This document shows, piece by piece, positions 52,889 through 62,533 of a DNA stretch of 64,000 nt. The translations under genes were made by a program, and so were the position numbers. The DNA is from Paenibacillus pasadenensis (GTDB lineage: Bacteria; Bacillota; Bacilli; Paenibacillales; Paenibacillaceae), in assembly GCF_023715725.1 (NCBI RefSeq), contig NZ_JAMBOT010000001.1:744001-808000 (forward strand), in the 5' to 3' direction. Below the pieces are notes generated by a model. It did no database searches, had not been told where the DNA came from, and was given only the letters and a program-made list of their open reading frames with translations. How positions within the stretch are numbered: the first letter of the stretch is position 1; each line of letters begins with the position of its first letter.

Positions 52889-54115
52889 CTATAGTTGGAT
52901 CTGTTCGGCAGGCTCATCCAGCACACCGATGAACGCGCCGAACACTTCATTGCCTAGCAGTACACCTTGCGGCGTTAACCGGTAACCCCGGCCAGGACGA
53001 AGCGGTGTTCCTCCAGGCAGCAGCCCGTGTTCGCCGTCTTCCAGCTGCAGCAGCAGCCCTTCGCGCAGCAGCTTCTTCAGCTGCGGGCCGAACACATTCT
53101 CGACGGTTCGTCCCGGGAACTGGCGTTCAAAATCCGCGCAGCGCACCCCATCCAGCAAACGCAGGCCGACCATCATAAAATCTTCCATCGCTTCGGCTTC
53201 GCTGATTGTCTCGCCCGACAAACGCGGCAGCCGCTGCAGCGCAGCGTCAATATAAGCCTGCACGCCTTTGATATTCACATGGCGATGGCGATCCAAGTAG
53301 CCGTGCGCACCGGCGCCGAGCCCATAATAAGGCTCGTTTCGCCAATAAGTCGAATTATGCTTGCTCTCATAACCCGGCTTGGCAAAATTGCTGATTTCAT
53401 AATGCTCGTATCCCGCTCCCTGCAGGCGGCCAATCAGATGGAGATACATCTCCAAATCTTCTTCCTCCGTAGGAAGAGGCAGCTCATTCCGCTCATACAG
53501 ATGGTGGAACAGCGTGTTCTCCTCCACCTTAAGGCTGTAGAGAGAGTAATGCGGCAGGTTCAGCGCCAGCGCTTTGTCCACACTGTCGGACAGATGCGCG
53601 ATTGTCTGTTTAGGCAACCCGAACATCAAATCGATGGACAGATTGCTGAAGCCCGCCGCGCGGGCATTCTCCAGGCTCCGGTAAACGTCATCGACGTTAT
53701 GGATACGGCCGATCCGCTCCAGCAGGCCGTTGTCGAACGACTGAACGCCGAAGCTGAGGCGGTTCACCCCACCGGCAAACATGACCGCAAGTTTGTCGGG
53801 ATCGGTCGTGCCGGGATTGGCCTCCATCGTAAACTCCGTTCCCTCATGAAGCGGCCAGAGCTTCCGGACTGACGCCAGGAAACGTTCCATCTGCGGCGGC
53901 GTCAGCACAGTCGGCGTTCCGCCGCCAACAAATACGGTATCGATTCGTTCTGCAGGAGTTTGCGCCAGTGTCAGTTCCATCTCCTTCTCTAGAGCGGTCA
54001 AATATTCATCAACCGGCTGCCCTTTGAGAATGTAGGAATTGAAATCACAGTAATGGCACTTGTTCGTGCAAAACGGGATATGAATGTAAAGCGCTCTAGG
54101 CGCATGCTGCACCAT
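52889..54115 (-). CDS. hemW: Radical SAM heme chaperone HemW
   Basis: This 408-residue protein begins with the radical SAM cluster motif CTNKCHYC in IHIPFC and has the GGGTPT SAM-binding motif and the HemW C-terminal domain. HemW proteins, formerly annotated as oxygen-independent coproporphyrinogen oxidases (HemN-like), bind heme and insert it into respiratory enzymes. HemW can be separated from true HemN by the CxxxCxxC motif that is not followed by a fourth Cys, as here (CHYCDF). Conserved position downstream of lepA. The ATG has GAGGAGG eight bases upstream. Confidence 0.93.
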   Translation of the reverse strand: MVQHAPRALYIHIPFCTNKCHYCDFNSYILKGQPVDEYLTALEKEMELTLAQTPAERIDTVFVGGGTPTVLTPPQMERFLASVRKLWPLHEGTEFTMEANPGTTDPDKLAVMFAGGVNRLSFGVQSFDNGLLERIGRIHNVDDVYRSLENARAAGFSNLSIDLMFGLPKQTIAHLSDSVDKALALNLPHYSLYSLKVEENTLFHHLYERNELPLPTEEEDLEMYLHLIGRLQGAGYEHYEISNFAKPGYESKHNSTYWRNEPYYGLGAGAHGYLDRHRHVNIKGVQAYIDAALQRLPRLSGETISEAEAMEDFMMVGLRLLDGVRCADFERQFPGRTVENVFGPQLKKLLREGLLLQLEDGEHGLLPGGTPLRPGRGYRLTPQGVLLGNEVFGAFIGVLDEPAEQIQL

Positions 54116-54244
54116 GAGGCAGTCCTCCTCGCAAGAAGCTGCGGGCCGGGTTCAGATACGCGCAATAACCGCGCCGAGTTTCCGGCCGGAAGCTCCTCAA
54201 ATGCCGCTGGAGGAGAGCCGCAGCCCTCCCCCAGCATCGTAACT

Positions 54245-56062
54245 TTAGTCCTCGTCGATTTTCAGGACGGCCATAAACGCCTCCTGCGGCACCTCAACGT
54301 TGCCGACTTGTTTCATCCGCTTTTTGCCTTCCTTCTGCTTTTCAAGCAGCTTGCGCTTCCGGCTGATATCGCCGCCGTAACATTTGGCAAGGACGTTTTT
54401 GCGCATTGCCTTAACCGTTTCGCGGGCGATAACCTTTTGGCCGATGGACGCCTGGACCGGCACCTCGAACATCTGGCGCGGGATAAGCTCCTTAAGCTTT
54501 TCGCAAATGATCCGTCCCCGCTGGTACGCGCGATCACGATGCACGATAACGGACAAGGCGTCGACCGTCTCGCCGTTCAGCATGATGTCCATCTTAACAA
54601 GCTTGGATTGGCGGTAGCCGCTCAGCTCATAGTCGAAGGAAGCATACCCTTTTGTGCTGGACTTTAGCTGATCGAAGAAATCATAAACGATCTCGGACAG
54701 CGGAATATGGTACGTAATCGTGACACGATTCGTATCCAAATATTCCATGTTGACGAATTCGCCGCGTTTGTTCTGGCAAAGCTCCATTACGGTACCGACA
54801 TAATCGTTTGGAACGATAACGCCAGCCTTCACATACGGCTCCTCAACATGCTCGATTTTGCCGACCTCCGGGTAGTTGGACGGGTTGTCGATGTTCAGCA
54901 TCTCGCCGTTTGTAAGCGTGACCTTATAGATAACGCTTGGGGCCGTCGTAATAAGCGGGATATTGAATTCGCGCTCAATACGTTCCTGGATGACATCCAT
55001 ATGAAGCAGGCCCAGGAATCCGCAGCGGAAGCCAAAACCAAGCGCCGTGGACGACTCCGGCTCAAACGTCAAGGAAGCATCGTTCAGCTGCAGCTTCTCC
55101 AGCGCCTCGCGAAGATCGTTGTAATCGGTGTTCTCGATCGGATACAGGCCGCAGTACACCATCGGGTTGATTTTGCGGTAGCCCGGCAGCGGTTCCGGCG
55201 CCTGGCGCTTCGCCTCGGTGACAGTATCGCCGACACGCGTATCCTTTACGTTTTTGATGCCTGCTACGACGAAGCCGACATCGCCGACCTGCAGCTCGTC
55301 CACAATCGTCATGCGCGGCTTGAACGCGCCGACCTCGATGACCTCGAACTCGGCCCCGGTTGCCATAAAATGAATTTTTTTGCCGGCTTTGATGCTGCCG
55401 TCAACAACGCGAACGTATACGATAACCCCTTTGTAAGGATCGTAGTGCGAGTCGAAAATAAGCGCCTTAAGCGGCTCGTCCGGATCTCCGGTCGGAGCGG
55501 GGACCTTTTGGACAACCTGCTCCAAAATTTCCTTGATGCCGATGCCTGCCTTGGCGGATGCGAGCACCGCTTCGCTGGCGTCAAGCCCGATGACATCTTC
55601 TACCTCCTGCTTCACGCGCTCCGGCTCCGCGCTCGGCAGGTCGATCTTGTTAATAACGGGTAAAATCTCCAGATTGTTATCCAGAGCCAAATAAACGTTG
55701 GCCAATGTCTGAGCCTCAATGCCCTGCGCCGCGTCAACGACTAACAATGCGCCTTCACAGGCGGCAAGACTGCGGGATACCTCGTACGTAAAGTCGACGT
55801 GTCCCGGCGTATCAATCAGGTTCAGAATATATTCTTCTCCATCATCGGCCTTGTAGCCCAGGCGTACAGCCTGCAGCTTGATCGTAATGCCGCGCTCCCG
55901 TTCCAGATCCATCTGATCGAGAACCTGGGACTGCATTTCACGGGAAGTAAGCGCGCCGGTATACTCCAGAATCCGGTCAGCCAGCGTGGACTTTCCGTGG
56001 TCGATATGCGCGATAATGGAAAAATTCCGTATCTTCTTTTGGCGGTCGCGTACGTCTGCCAT
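54245..56062 (-). CDS. lepA: Elongation factor 4 (LepA)
   Basis: This translational GTPase of 605 residues has the P-loop in [23 protein letters not shown], domain II, and the LepA-specific C-terminal domain ending [17 protein letters not shown]. It acts on ribosomes, probably in initiation or back-translocation. I place the start at the ATG at 56062 ([10 protein letters not shown]), which gives the usual family length. An in-frame ATG at 56101 has a better placed AAAAAGG site, so the protein may be 13 residues longer. Order spoIIP-yqxA-lepA-hemW is as in Bacillus. Confidence 0.96.
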   Translation of the reverse strand: MADVRDRQKKIRNFSIIAHIDHGKSTLADRILEYTGALTSREMQSQVLDQMDLERERGITIKLQAVRLGYKADDGEEYILNLIDTPGHVDFTYEVSRSLAACEGALLVVDAAQGIEAQTLANVYLALDNNLEILPVINKIDLPSAEPERVKQEVEDVIGLDASEAVLASAKAGIGIKEILEQVVQKVPAPTGDPDEPLKALIFDSHYDPYKGVIVYVRVVDGSIKAGKKIHFMATGAEFEVIEVGAFKPRMTIVDELQVGDVGFVVAGIKNVKDTRVGDTVTEAKRQAPEPLPGYRKINPMVYCGLYPIENTDYNDLREALEKLQLNDASLTFEPESSTALGFGFRCGFLGLLHMDVIQERIEREFNIPLITTAPSVIYKVTLTNGEMLNIDNPSNYPEVGKIEHVEEPYVKAGVIVPNDYVGTVMELCQNKRGEFVNMEYLDTNRVTITYHIPLSEIVYDFFDQLKSSTKGYASFDYELSGYRQSKLVKMDIMLNGETVDALSVIVHRDRAYQRGRIICEKLKELIPRQMFEVPVQASIGQKVIARETVKAMRKNVLAKCYGGDISRKRKLLEKQKEGKKRMKQVGNVEVPQEAFMAVLKIDED

Positions 56063-56144
56063 GCTTTGTGATCCACACCCCTCAATATGACTAACCTTCA
56101 TTATACCTTTTTGCCGGGAGGGGGGCAACGACTACCGGAGACGA

Positions 56145-56645
56145 TTACTGCGTCATGGAGTCAAACAGAGTCACAAGGAAGCGAATGCCGGAGCTGGATA
56201 CGGTTTGCAGCATGCCGGCCGTTCCGTCGGCCAGACGATTAACGCCTGTTTCCCCGTCAACGTCCTCAATACCGGGAAGCCTTGATTCGGCAGACGGCCG
56301 CTCCTGTTTCGGGTCCAAATCGCCGTCAGAGCCGCTAGCAGCGGCGCTGACATAAGCCGCTTCCTCATCACCTGCAAAATCGCCCCCGCCGCCAGTCGTT
56401 TTCTCGCCGGCAACGCCGTATTTTTTCTGCAGCTGCTCCAGCTCCTTCTCGTACTTCAGCTGCTGCAGCCGCTCTTGCTCCTGTGCTCTGGCGGCCTCCG
56501 CGTACCGTCCGATTTCCTCCGGGGCCGTATTGCCCAGCGGTCCATAAACCCGGTTGATGCCGCCCGCCGTCATTTCCATGCCGAACAGCAGCACCGCCGC
56601 CAGCGCGGCCCCGATTATAGTCCATTTCAGCGGGCTTCTTCTCAT
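56145..56645 (-). CDS. yqxA: YqxA-like DUF3679 protein
   Basis: This 166-residue protein has an N-terminal membrane anchor (WTIIGAALAAVLLFGMEM), a short motif GGINRVYG, a Glu/Gln-rich helix (about 45-75), a low-complexity Gly/Asp/Ser stretch, and a C-terminal helix SGIRFLVTLFDSMTQ. I assign it as YqxA from its place between spoIIP and lepA and the anchor; the function is unknown. AAGGAGG precedes the ATG by nine to ten bases. It follows spoIIP by 15 bp, suggesting expression during sporulation. Confidence 0.82.
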   Translation of the reverse strand: MRRSPLKWTIIGAALAAVLLFGMEMTAGGINRVYGPLGNTAPEEIGRYAEAARAQEQERLQQLKYEKELEQLQKKYGVAGEKTTGGGGDFAGDEEAAYVSAAASGSDGDLDPKQERPSAESRLPGIEDVDGETGVNRLADGTAGMLQTVSSSGIRFLVTLFDSMTQ

Positions 56646-56660
56646 TTCAATCGTTCCTCC

Positions 56661-57887
56661 TTATGCCTTCTGGTCTTTAAAATAAATATCCGCGATCACT
56701 TCCGCCAGCGCTTGCGCCGTCCGGTAGCATTCCTCCAGCGTGTTGTCTACGCCGCCAACCTCAATCAAAATGCTGTTAGCCGATAAGGACTGGTTGTATT
56801 CGCCGTTATTGCGGCCGCCATTGGAGGACTTGCCAAGAATGCCGCGCGACAGGCCGGGATAGCTTTTTTCCAGCCCATCGTGGATTGCTTGCGCAAACGC
56901 CTCGTTCTGCTTCCAGTTGGGATTGCCCTTTCCGATTACAAAAAACACCTTTGCGTACACGACGCCGTTAATGGTTTTGGTGGTCAGCTTGCGTTTTTGC
57001 GAGTCCCGGTGAATATCGATAAAATATTTCAGCCCTTGGTCCGTGCTCATCGCTTCCTGAACGGTTTTTCTGGAGTATTTATAGCTTAAAGGCCATGAGT
57101 AGCCTTTCACCTCGGTCGGATAGTCGGCGTCGGAATGAATCGTTCCAACCCCTTTTTTCTCCAGCTGCTCCGCAAGCCGCGCTCCTACCTGGCCGACATT
57201 CAGCTTATCGGACTGGGGATCGTCTTTGCCGTCGTTAAGCTCTGGCGCAAATGATTCTCTGGAGTGCGTTTGATAAATAAATACTGCTTTTTCCCCCTGT
57301 GAAGGCTTGTCCGGCGAGTTCTCTCCCGCATTATTGCCCGCTGGCTCCTCCGGCAGCTCCCCGACCGGTCCAACGCCGGTACCCTCGCCGCTTCCGTCAT
57401 CGGCTCCGGCATCATGTCCATCCGGCTGATCATCTGGACCGGGCTCCTCCACATTGGATGTCCCGCCTTGTGCCGGATCGGAGTTTTGTCCGTCGTTACC
57501 GCCAGCCTGACTATCCGTACCTGCCGCGCCCGGCATGCCGGGAATTCCTGCAGCCAGCAGACTGCGCGGACTGGACGGGTTGACCTCCGTCAGCTTTTCC
57601 ATCATATAACCTCCGAGCTGGCGATTAGAGAAGCTGCTGTCGGCCGGATTGCGGAATGAAGGAAGCTCCATTCCAAGCATATCCGCAAAAAACGCGGTTG
57701 AAACCGCGGAGGCTAGTCCTTTTAACGAGCTGGCTCCCTGATGCTCCCGAATCATTGAAAAAGCGCCCGCCAGCAAAAACAACAGTGTCGAGCAGAGGCT
57801 TATGACAACAAACGTTTTTCCCGCCGTTAAAAAACGCCGGATGCGAAGGCTGCCGCCTCCTGTTGAAATGATAGAGGTCCGTTTCAT
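56661..57887 (-). CDS. spoIIP: Stage II sporulation protein P (peptidoglycan amidase/endopeptidase)
   Basis: This 408-residue protein has a membrane anchor near residues 25-50, a long Gly/Asp/Pro/Ser-rich linker (about 120-210) and the SpoIIP catalytic domain. The domain has YQTHSRESF (zinc-binding His), KYFIDIHRDS and SILIEVGGVDNT. SpoIIP degrades septal peptidoglycan with SpoIID and SpoIIM during engulfment. The linker is longer and more acidic than in Bacillus subtilis. The ATG at 57887 has AGGAGG seven to eight bases upstream. Confidence 0.95.
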   Translation of the reverse strand: MKRTSIISTGGGSLRIRRFLTAGKTFVVISLCSTLLFLLAGAFSMIREHQGASSLKGLASAVSTAFFADMLGMELPSFRNPADSSFSNRQLGGYMMEKLTEVNPSSPRSLLAAGIPGMPGAAGTDSQAGGNDGQNSDPAQGGTSNVEEPGPDDQPDGHDAGADDGSGEGTGVGPVGELPEEPAGNNAGENSPDKPSQGEKAVFIYQTHSRESFAPELNDGKDDPQSDKLNVGQVGARLAEQLEKKGVGTIHSDADYPTEVKGYSWPLSYKYSRKTVQEAMSTDQGLKYFIDIHRDSQKRKLTTKTINGVVYAKVFFVIGKGNPNWKQNEAFAQAIHDGLEKSYPGLSRGILGKSSNGGRNNGEYNQSLSANSILIEVGGVDNTLEECYRTAQALAEVIADIYFKDQKA

Positions 57888-58003
57888 TCGTTATCCTCCT
57901 GAAGCCGCACGGATTTTCGCCGATGACGATTCACGGTCTGCTACTAAACTATGAAGGGAGGATAATTGATAGAACAAAACTCATAGAATTTGATTTGATT
58001 CAT

Positions 58004-58032
58004 AGAAAAACAGGCCGGCAATCCGGCCTGTT
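58004..58032 (-). terminator. Terminator after gpr
   Basis: AACAGGCCGG and CCGGCCTGTT form a perfect ten-base stem with a four-base loop, with TTTTTC following on the minus strand. It lies 43 bp after the gpr stop codon, so spoIIP-yqxA is likely a separate unit. The remaining gap to spoIIP (57888-58003) should hold its promoter; I did not identify sporulation-sigma boxes with confidence. Confidence 0.9.
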
Positions 58033-58074
58033 AGAAATTTGTATGAGCGGTCAAACGGCATTTTCACCGAAGCC

Positions 58075-59082
58075 TCAGTGGGTATAAGCGGCTACATTGC
58101 TGGAGTCTACGGCATCATGCAGCGCCGCATTCAAACCGCTGGCGATAACATTAGCGATGTCCTCGATAAACTGGTCAATTTCCTTTGGAGTGACCAGCAG
58201 ATCATGCTTAAGCGGCGATAAAACCTCTTTTACTAGAGCGAGCCTCTCCTGCTCCGCCAGCTGATCGACCAGCCCCATAATTTGACTGGTGTCCCCCTGC
58301 TCCTTGCGGAAATGCTCCTTCATCATATCAATGACGCTGTTTACTAGAGTGGAGGCATAAACAACGGTCGGAACTCCGATTGCAATTACCGGCACGCCGA
58401 GAATCTCCTTGGTCAGCCCCTTGCGTTTATTGCCGATGCCGGAGCCGGGATGGATGCCGGTGTCAGCAATCTGGATCGTTGTGTTTACTCGTTCCAAGTT
58501 GCGCGAGGCTAGGGCGTCGATGGCAATGACCAGCTCGGGCTTGGTTTTTTCAATTATCCCCTGTACGATTTCGCTGGATTCAATGCCGGTAATGCCGAGT
58601 ACGCCTGGCGCGACGGCACTTACGGCACGATAACCGGGCGCAACTTGATCTGGCATCAGTTCAAAAAACTGCCGGGTCACCATCGTATTCTCCACAACGA
58701 GCGGACCGAGCGCATCCGGCGTGACGTTCCAATTGCCCAAGCCAACGATTAATACCCCGGCATTCACCGGAACGCCAAGCTGCTGCAGAAAACGTTCAAA
58801 TTCCTGAGCAAACCGGGTGGCCACCTTATCGCCCAGCTCGGAATCATGCGTCCTCAGCTCCGGCACCTCAAACGTAACGTAATTGCCGATAATTTTGCCG
58901 ATTGCCCGCGAGCCGGCCTCGTTCTGGACTTGAAGCCGGGTCACAGTAATACCGTCCGCTTCCTCCGTTTCGGAGACGACGCCAGGAATGGGCCCGCCGG
59001 CATTTTGCTCCGCCATTTCCTTCGCTTCCAGCGCCAGGTCGGTATGTACGGCGTACTGGCTTAAATCTACATCATGGGTCAT
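58075..59082 (-). CDS. gpr: Germination protease GPR (spore protease)
   Basis: This 335-residue aspartic-like protease cleaves small acid-soluble spore proteins during germination. It begins MTHDVDLSQYAVHTDLA, which contains the propeptide removed by self-cleavage in the developing spore. Core motifs include VGLGNWNVTPDALGP, and VIAIDALASRN with conserved Asp. The ATG at 59082 has AGAGGAG eight bases upstream, while the frame runs on to 59157. It is divergent to rpsT, as in Bacillus. Its presence shows an endospore former. Confidence 0.96.
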   Translation of the reverse strand: MTHDVDLSQYAVHTDLALEAKEMAEQNAGGPIPGVVSETEEADGITVTRLQVQNEAGSRAIGKIIGNYVTFEVPELRTHDSELGDKVATRFAQEFERFLQQLGVPVNAGVLIVGLGNWNVTPDALGPLVVENTMVTRQFFELMPDQVAPGYRAVSAVAPGVLGITGIESSEIVQGIIEKTKPELVIAIDALASRNLERVNTTIQIADTGIHPGSGIGNKRKGLTKEILGVPVIAIGVPTVVYASTLVNSVIDMMKEHFRKEQGDTSQIMGLVDQLAEQERLALVKEVLSPLKHDLLVTPKEIDQFIEDIANVIASGLNAALHDAVDSSNVAAYTH

Positions 59083-59254
59083 GCGCACAGCTCCTCTGCC
59101 CGGTTTTTTCTTAGTGTGCGAAAAGGGGCGTTTTCTTATTCGGCAAAGGTTCCTCATCCTTCCTGAATGGTTGCATTTTGGGCAGGCGCATGATAAGATA
59201 CTTTAAGTTGTGTTGCAGTTAGGGGGTTGCCCCTTTGTAGGAGGTGAATCACAA

Positions 59255-59527
59255 GTGCCAAACATCAAATCCGCTATTAAACGCGTGAAAACGAGCGAGA
59301 AACGTCGCGCTCTGAACGCTTCCCAAAAATCCGCACTCCGCACGGCTGTTAAGTCTGCTGATGTTGCTATCGCCGGTACCGATGCAGAAGCAGCTAAAGC
59401 TGCCCTGATCGTGGCTACGAAGAAGCTGGATAAAGCCGTTACTAAAGGCCTGATCCATAAAAACGCAGCAGCCCGTAAAAAATCCCGCCTGGCCAAAAAG
59501 CTGAACGCTCTGGCGTCCCAAGCTTAA
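59255..59527 (+). CDS. rpsT: 30S ribosomal protein S20
   Basis: This 90-residue basic protein begins [17 protein letters not shown] after the initiator, the classic S20 start, and ends [16 protein letters not shown]. The start codon is GTG at 59255 with a strong GGAGGTGA seven bases upstream; a longer frame from 59210 has no ribosome site. It binds 16S rRNA early in 30S assembly. It is divergent from gpr and followed by its own terminator. Confidence 0.98.
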   Translation: MPNIKSAIKRVKTSEKRRALNASQKSALRTAVKSADVAIAGTDAEAAKAALIVATKKLDKAVTKGLIHKNAAARKKSRLAKKLNALASQA

Positions 59528-59544
59528 TAACCTTTAACGGTGGA

Positions 59545-59576
59545 CAACCCCTCTCCCCTGGAGCGGGGTTTTTTGA
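59545..59576 (+). terminator. Terminator of rpsT
   Basis: AACCCCTCTC pairs with GAGCGGGGTT (one mismatch) and is followed by TTTTTT, 18 bp after the rpsT stop codon. Confidence 0.9.
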
Positions 59577-59668
59577 TGTCTCTAGTTTCTCTTTTCTATT
59601 TTTACAATAGCTTAAATTGTAATTGTCTCCTTTGGAATTTACACTTGGGTGGACACCAAGACGAAGAA

Positions 59669-59688
59669 ATATGGTATCGATACCATAT
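59669..59688. promoter_or_regulatory. Perfect 20-bp palindrome upstream of the PHP-domain gene (candidate operator)
   Basis: ATATGGTATCGATACCATAT is a complete 20-bp palindrome ending a few bases before the AGGAGG ribosome site of the downstream gene. A perfect palindrome of this length placed at the start of a leader is a strong candidate for a dimeric repressor site. The regulator is unknown. Confidence 0.7.
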
Positions 59689-59710
59689 CCATAGGAGGTT
59701 CGATTCAATC

Positions 59711-61279
59711 ATGAAAAAGAAACATCTTGCTCTTTTGCTCAGCCTGCCGTTGTCCGCTATCAGTTTTATGAATGGAGCTTCGGCTGCCCCGCTCGCCAAA
59801 CATCAACCCGGCAAATGGATGACCGGTGAATATCATGTCCACACCTTCCAATCCGACGACGCCCAGTATTCCCTCAGCGGCGTGATGGATCTCGGTTTTA
59901 ACAAGTACGGTCTGGACTGGATGGCAACCTCCGATCATCTGCGGATGGAGAAACGCGATGACGAAGGAAGAGATATTTCTGGCGGCCCGGTTCCGCTTTC
60001 CAAAGGCATGGCCGATTATCAGGTGCCCAAAATCAACTCCCTGATGAAAGCCGGACAATTTCCAGGGAAAATCATGTTCACCAGCTTCGAATGGGATATC
60101 CCCAACTATGAGCATGCAGGCGTTGGACTGGTTACGAATAAACCAAACTCTTCTGAGCTGTTGAAGGCCGTCAGCCAATTCGAATATTTATTTACCAATC
60201 GGGAAGCAAAATACTTCGATTCGGCCGACATCGCCCGCTGGGAAAGCAATACGAGCCGGGCCTATTCTACGGCAGAGGATGCGCGCATAGCGTTCCAATG
60301 GCTGGAGCAAAACATGCGCAAAAACAGCTTCCTTATTTTTAACCATCCTTCGCGTAAAACAGTTTACACCATTGCCGATTTCCGCGACTTCAACAACCTC
60401 GCTCCAACCGTCGCTTTTGGCTTTGAAGGCATGGTCGGCAACCAGATGGAGCCAGACCGCGGCGGCCTCAATTTGGAGACACCGGCAAACCGCACCTACG
60501 GAGGCGCGGACTATATGCTGGCCAAGCTTGGCGGAGCCTGGGACGCTTTGCTCGGAGAAGGACGGCACTTCTGGAACTTCTCCAATTCGGACGCTCACTT
60601 CCATATTAGCGAAAACAGGCTGTATTCCAGCGGTTACGCTCCGGGCGAGTATTCAAAAAATTACACCTATGTCAAAGGCAACGATATGCAGGCCGTTCTG
60701 GAAGGCATGCGCTCCGGCAAATCGTATTCCGTATTCGGCGATTTAATCAACGCGCTTGACTTTAAAGCAGGCAAAGGCAGTCGCAAAGCTGAAATGGGCG
60801 AAACGCTGACCGCCAAAAAAGGCGATGTCATTACGCTGAAAATCCGCTTTAAAAGCCCTCAAAAGAACAACAACGGAGATCCTGTTAAAGTTGATCATAT
60901 CGACCTCATCTCCGGCGTAGTAAGCGGAAAAGCGAAGCCTGGCACAGATGCTTACGACAAAGAAACGAACACTTCAACTAAGGTGTTAAAGCGGTTTACA
61001 AGCAAGGACTGGAAGATGAGCAAGGACGGTTATTATGAAATGAGCTATCCGGTTAAAGTAACGGACAAAGATATGTACTTCCGGCTGCGCGGAACGAACC
61101 TTGGCGTTAATGTATCAGGCGAAACGCTGAACGGCGAGCCGCTTGTTGATGCCAAATCGACGACAGAGGACAACGAAGCCCGCTTCAAGGAAATCAATGA
61201 GCGCAACTATAACGATCTCTGGTTTTATTCCAACCCGATTTTTGTTGATTCCGTCTCCAAAACCAACCGCAAGTGGTAG
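59711..61279 (+). CDS. Secreted PHP-domain metal-dependent phosphoesterase-like protein
   Basis: This 522-residue protein has a Sec signal peptide (MKKKHLALLLSLPLSAISF, cleavage near ASAA). A PHP-like domain opens with HVHTFQSDDAQYS (HxH metal ligands) and continues through MATSDHLRME, FLIFNHPSR and WNFSNSDAHFH. A C-terminal beta-rich region follows (about 370-520). PHP enzymes hydrolyse phosphoesters with two or three bound metals; exported members are less common and usually uncharacterised. The ATG at 59711 has AGGAGG eleven bases upstream; a longer open frame from 59540 is not coding. It is inserted between rpsT and holA. Confidence 0.88.
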   Translation: MKKKHLALLLSLPLSAISFMNGASAAPLAKHQPGKWMTGEYHVHTFQSDDAQYSLSGVMDLGFNKYGLDWMATSDHLRMEKRDDEGRDISGGPVPLSKGMADYQVPKINSLMKAGQFPGKIMFTSFEWDIPNYEHAGVGLVTNKPNSSELLKAVSQFEYLFTNREAKYFDSADIARWESNTSRAYSTAEDARIAFQWLEQNMRKNSFLIFNHPSRKTVYTIADFRDFNNLAPTVAFGFEGMVGNQMEPDRGGLNLETPANRTYGGADYMLAKLGGAWDALLGEGRHFWNFSNSDAHFHISENRLYSSGYAPGEYSKNYTYVKGNDMQAVLEGMRSGKSYSVFGDLINALDFKAGKGSRKAEMGETLTAKKGDVITLKIRFKSPQKNNNGDPVKVDHIDLISGVVSGKAKPGTDAYDKETNTSTKVLKRFTSKDWKMSKDGYYEMSYPVKVTDKDMYFRLRGTNLGVNVSGETLNGEPLVDAKSTTEDNEARFKEINERNYNDLWFYSNPIFVDSVSKTNRKW

Positions 61280-61332
61280 TACGACAAAAAATTAACCAGC
61301 TAATCTGCCCACAAAAATTTAATTGGGCATAA

Positions 61333-61367
61333 AAAAAGCAGCTTCGGCCCCGCCGAAGCTGCTTTTT
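61333..61367. terminator. Bidirectional terminator between PHP gene and holA
   Basis: AAAAAGCAGCTTCGG and CCGAAGCTGCTTTTT form a perfect 15-bp stem with a tight loop, with A and T tracts on either side. It lies between the convergent PHP-domain and holA genes. Confidence 0.93.
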
Positions 61368-61381
61368 GTTATTGGCCTGAA

Positions 61382-62425
61382 TTATACTTTGCCTGCGGCT
61401 GCATCGGCGCCCATGGACAGAAAAAACAGCTGCAAACCAAGCTCCTTGTCCACCCGTCCGGTTTTCATCCGGTAGTCCAGATCGGCAAGTGCCGCCAAAT
61501 GTTTGCCGAGCACCGCCGTATCAAAGCGGCGGGCCTTCTCGGCAGCCAGCTTGACCGCATAGGGATGCAATCCTAGCTGCCCGGCCATCTGCTGGGGAGA
61601 ATAACGGTGCCGCTCCAGCTCTTTGATCTGGAGCATTATGCGCAGCTGCCGGGCGACAAGCGCCGCGATGCGGATCGGCTCTTCTTTGCGCAGCAGCAGC
61701 TCCCGATACATAGCTAACGTACGGTCCATGCGCAGCTCGGCAATTGCATCGATCAGCCCGAATACATCCTCCTCCACCGTGGCCGCTGTCAGGCGGGATA
61801 CATCTTCTCTGCCGATTACGCCGCCTTCTCCTGCAAAAAGGCAGAGCTTATCTACTTCCTGGGCCAGCGCCTGCATGCCTGTTCCTAGCCGGGCGACGAG
61901 CAGCTCCGCCGCTTCCTGATTCAGCGTACGCTTTTGGTCAAGCGCTCTTTTAACCGCCCATGTTGCAAGCTCGCTCTCGGTCAGCTCCGGAAAAGCCACG
62001 ATCAGGTTCCGGTCTTTAAGCATTTTTACGATTTTGCGGCGCTCATCCAGCTTCTCGGCTTGGACTAGAAATAAAATGACGCTCGTTTCGGAAGGCTGCT
62101 CCATGTACGCCAGAAATTTTTCCGCTTTATGCTCCAGCTTGCCATTTTCTTTGGCTGCGGCGCATAATACGGCGCTGTCACGCACAACGATCAGCTTGCG
62201 AGGCACAAAAAAAGGCAGCGTCTCCGCTTCCGCCACAATTTCCTCCAATGCCGTCTCCGATGTATCAAAGCGCACCATGCCCAGCTCCCGCTCATCCGGA
62301 GCGAGCAGCTTGTCAGCCAGCATGCTGGAAAACTGTCCCATACGATAACGATCTTTACCGAAGGCCGCATACACGGGCGCAATCCGGCCGGCTCGTATTT
62401 CCTTCATGGCATCTCTAGCCTGCAA
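61382..62425 (-). CDS. holA: DNA polymerase III subunit delta
   Basis: This clamp-loader subunit of 347 residues has the N-terminal pattern IAPVYAAFGKDRYRMGQF, the middle VAEAETLPFF and RKLIVVRD segments, and a C-terminal domain with VARQLRIMLQIKELE. It opens the sliding clamp with delta-prime and tau/gamma. The best start is a TTG at 62425 (MQARDAMKEI) with AGGAGG ten bases upstream; an ATG six codons later at 62407 lacks a close ribosome site. The frame stays open upstream to 62587 without ribosome sites. Its place next to rpsT and gpr is as in Bacillus (yqeN). Confidence 0.92.
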   Translation of the reverse strand: MQARDAMKEIRAGRIAPVYAAFGKDRYRMGQFSSMLADKLLAPDERELGMVRFDTSETALEEIVAEAETLPFFVPRKLIVVRDSAVLCAAAKENGKLEHKAEKFLAYMEQPSETSVILFLVQAEKLDERRKIVKMLKDRNLIVAFPELTESELATWAVKRALDQKRTLNQEAAELLVARLGTGMQALAQEVDKLCLFAGEGGVIGREDVSRLTAATVEEDVFGLIDAIAELRMDRTLAMYRELLLRKEEPIRIAALVARQLRIMLQIKELERHRYSPQQMAGQLGLHPYAVKLAAEKARRFDTAVLGKHLAALADLDYRMKTGRVDKELGLQLFFLSMGADAAAGKV

Positions 62426-62490
62426 CTTGCACCAACCTCCTGCCTGTTGTCCCATCATAGGACAGAATTCTCCGCCGGGCAAGCTTGGAG

Positions 62491-62533
62491 CAAAACAAAG
62501 GATGCCTCCGTCCATTGGACGAAGACACCCTTT
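62491..62533 (-). terminator. Terminator between the anti-sigma gene and holA
   Basis: AAAGGATGCCTCCGTCC (62497-62513) pairs with GGACGAAGACACCCTTT (62517-62533) with G-T pairs and a three-base loop. TGTTTTG follows on the minus strand. The stretch 62534-62680 between this hairpin and the anti-sigma stop codon holds a further small GCCCT/AGGGC hairpin and no gene that I can support. Confidence 0.7.

Noticed and set aside
59540..59710. Extended N-terminus of the PHP-domain protein (57 extra codons).
   Set aside because: It would start inside the rpsT terminator and lacks a ribosome site, while the ATG at 59711 has AGGAGG and a perfect signal peptide.
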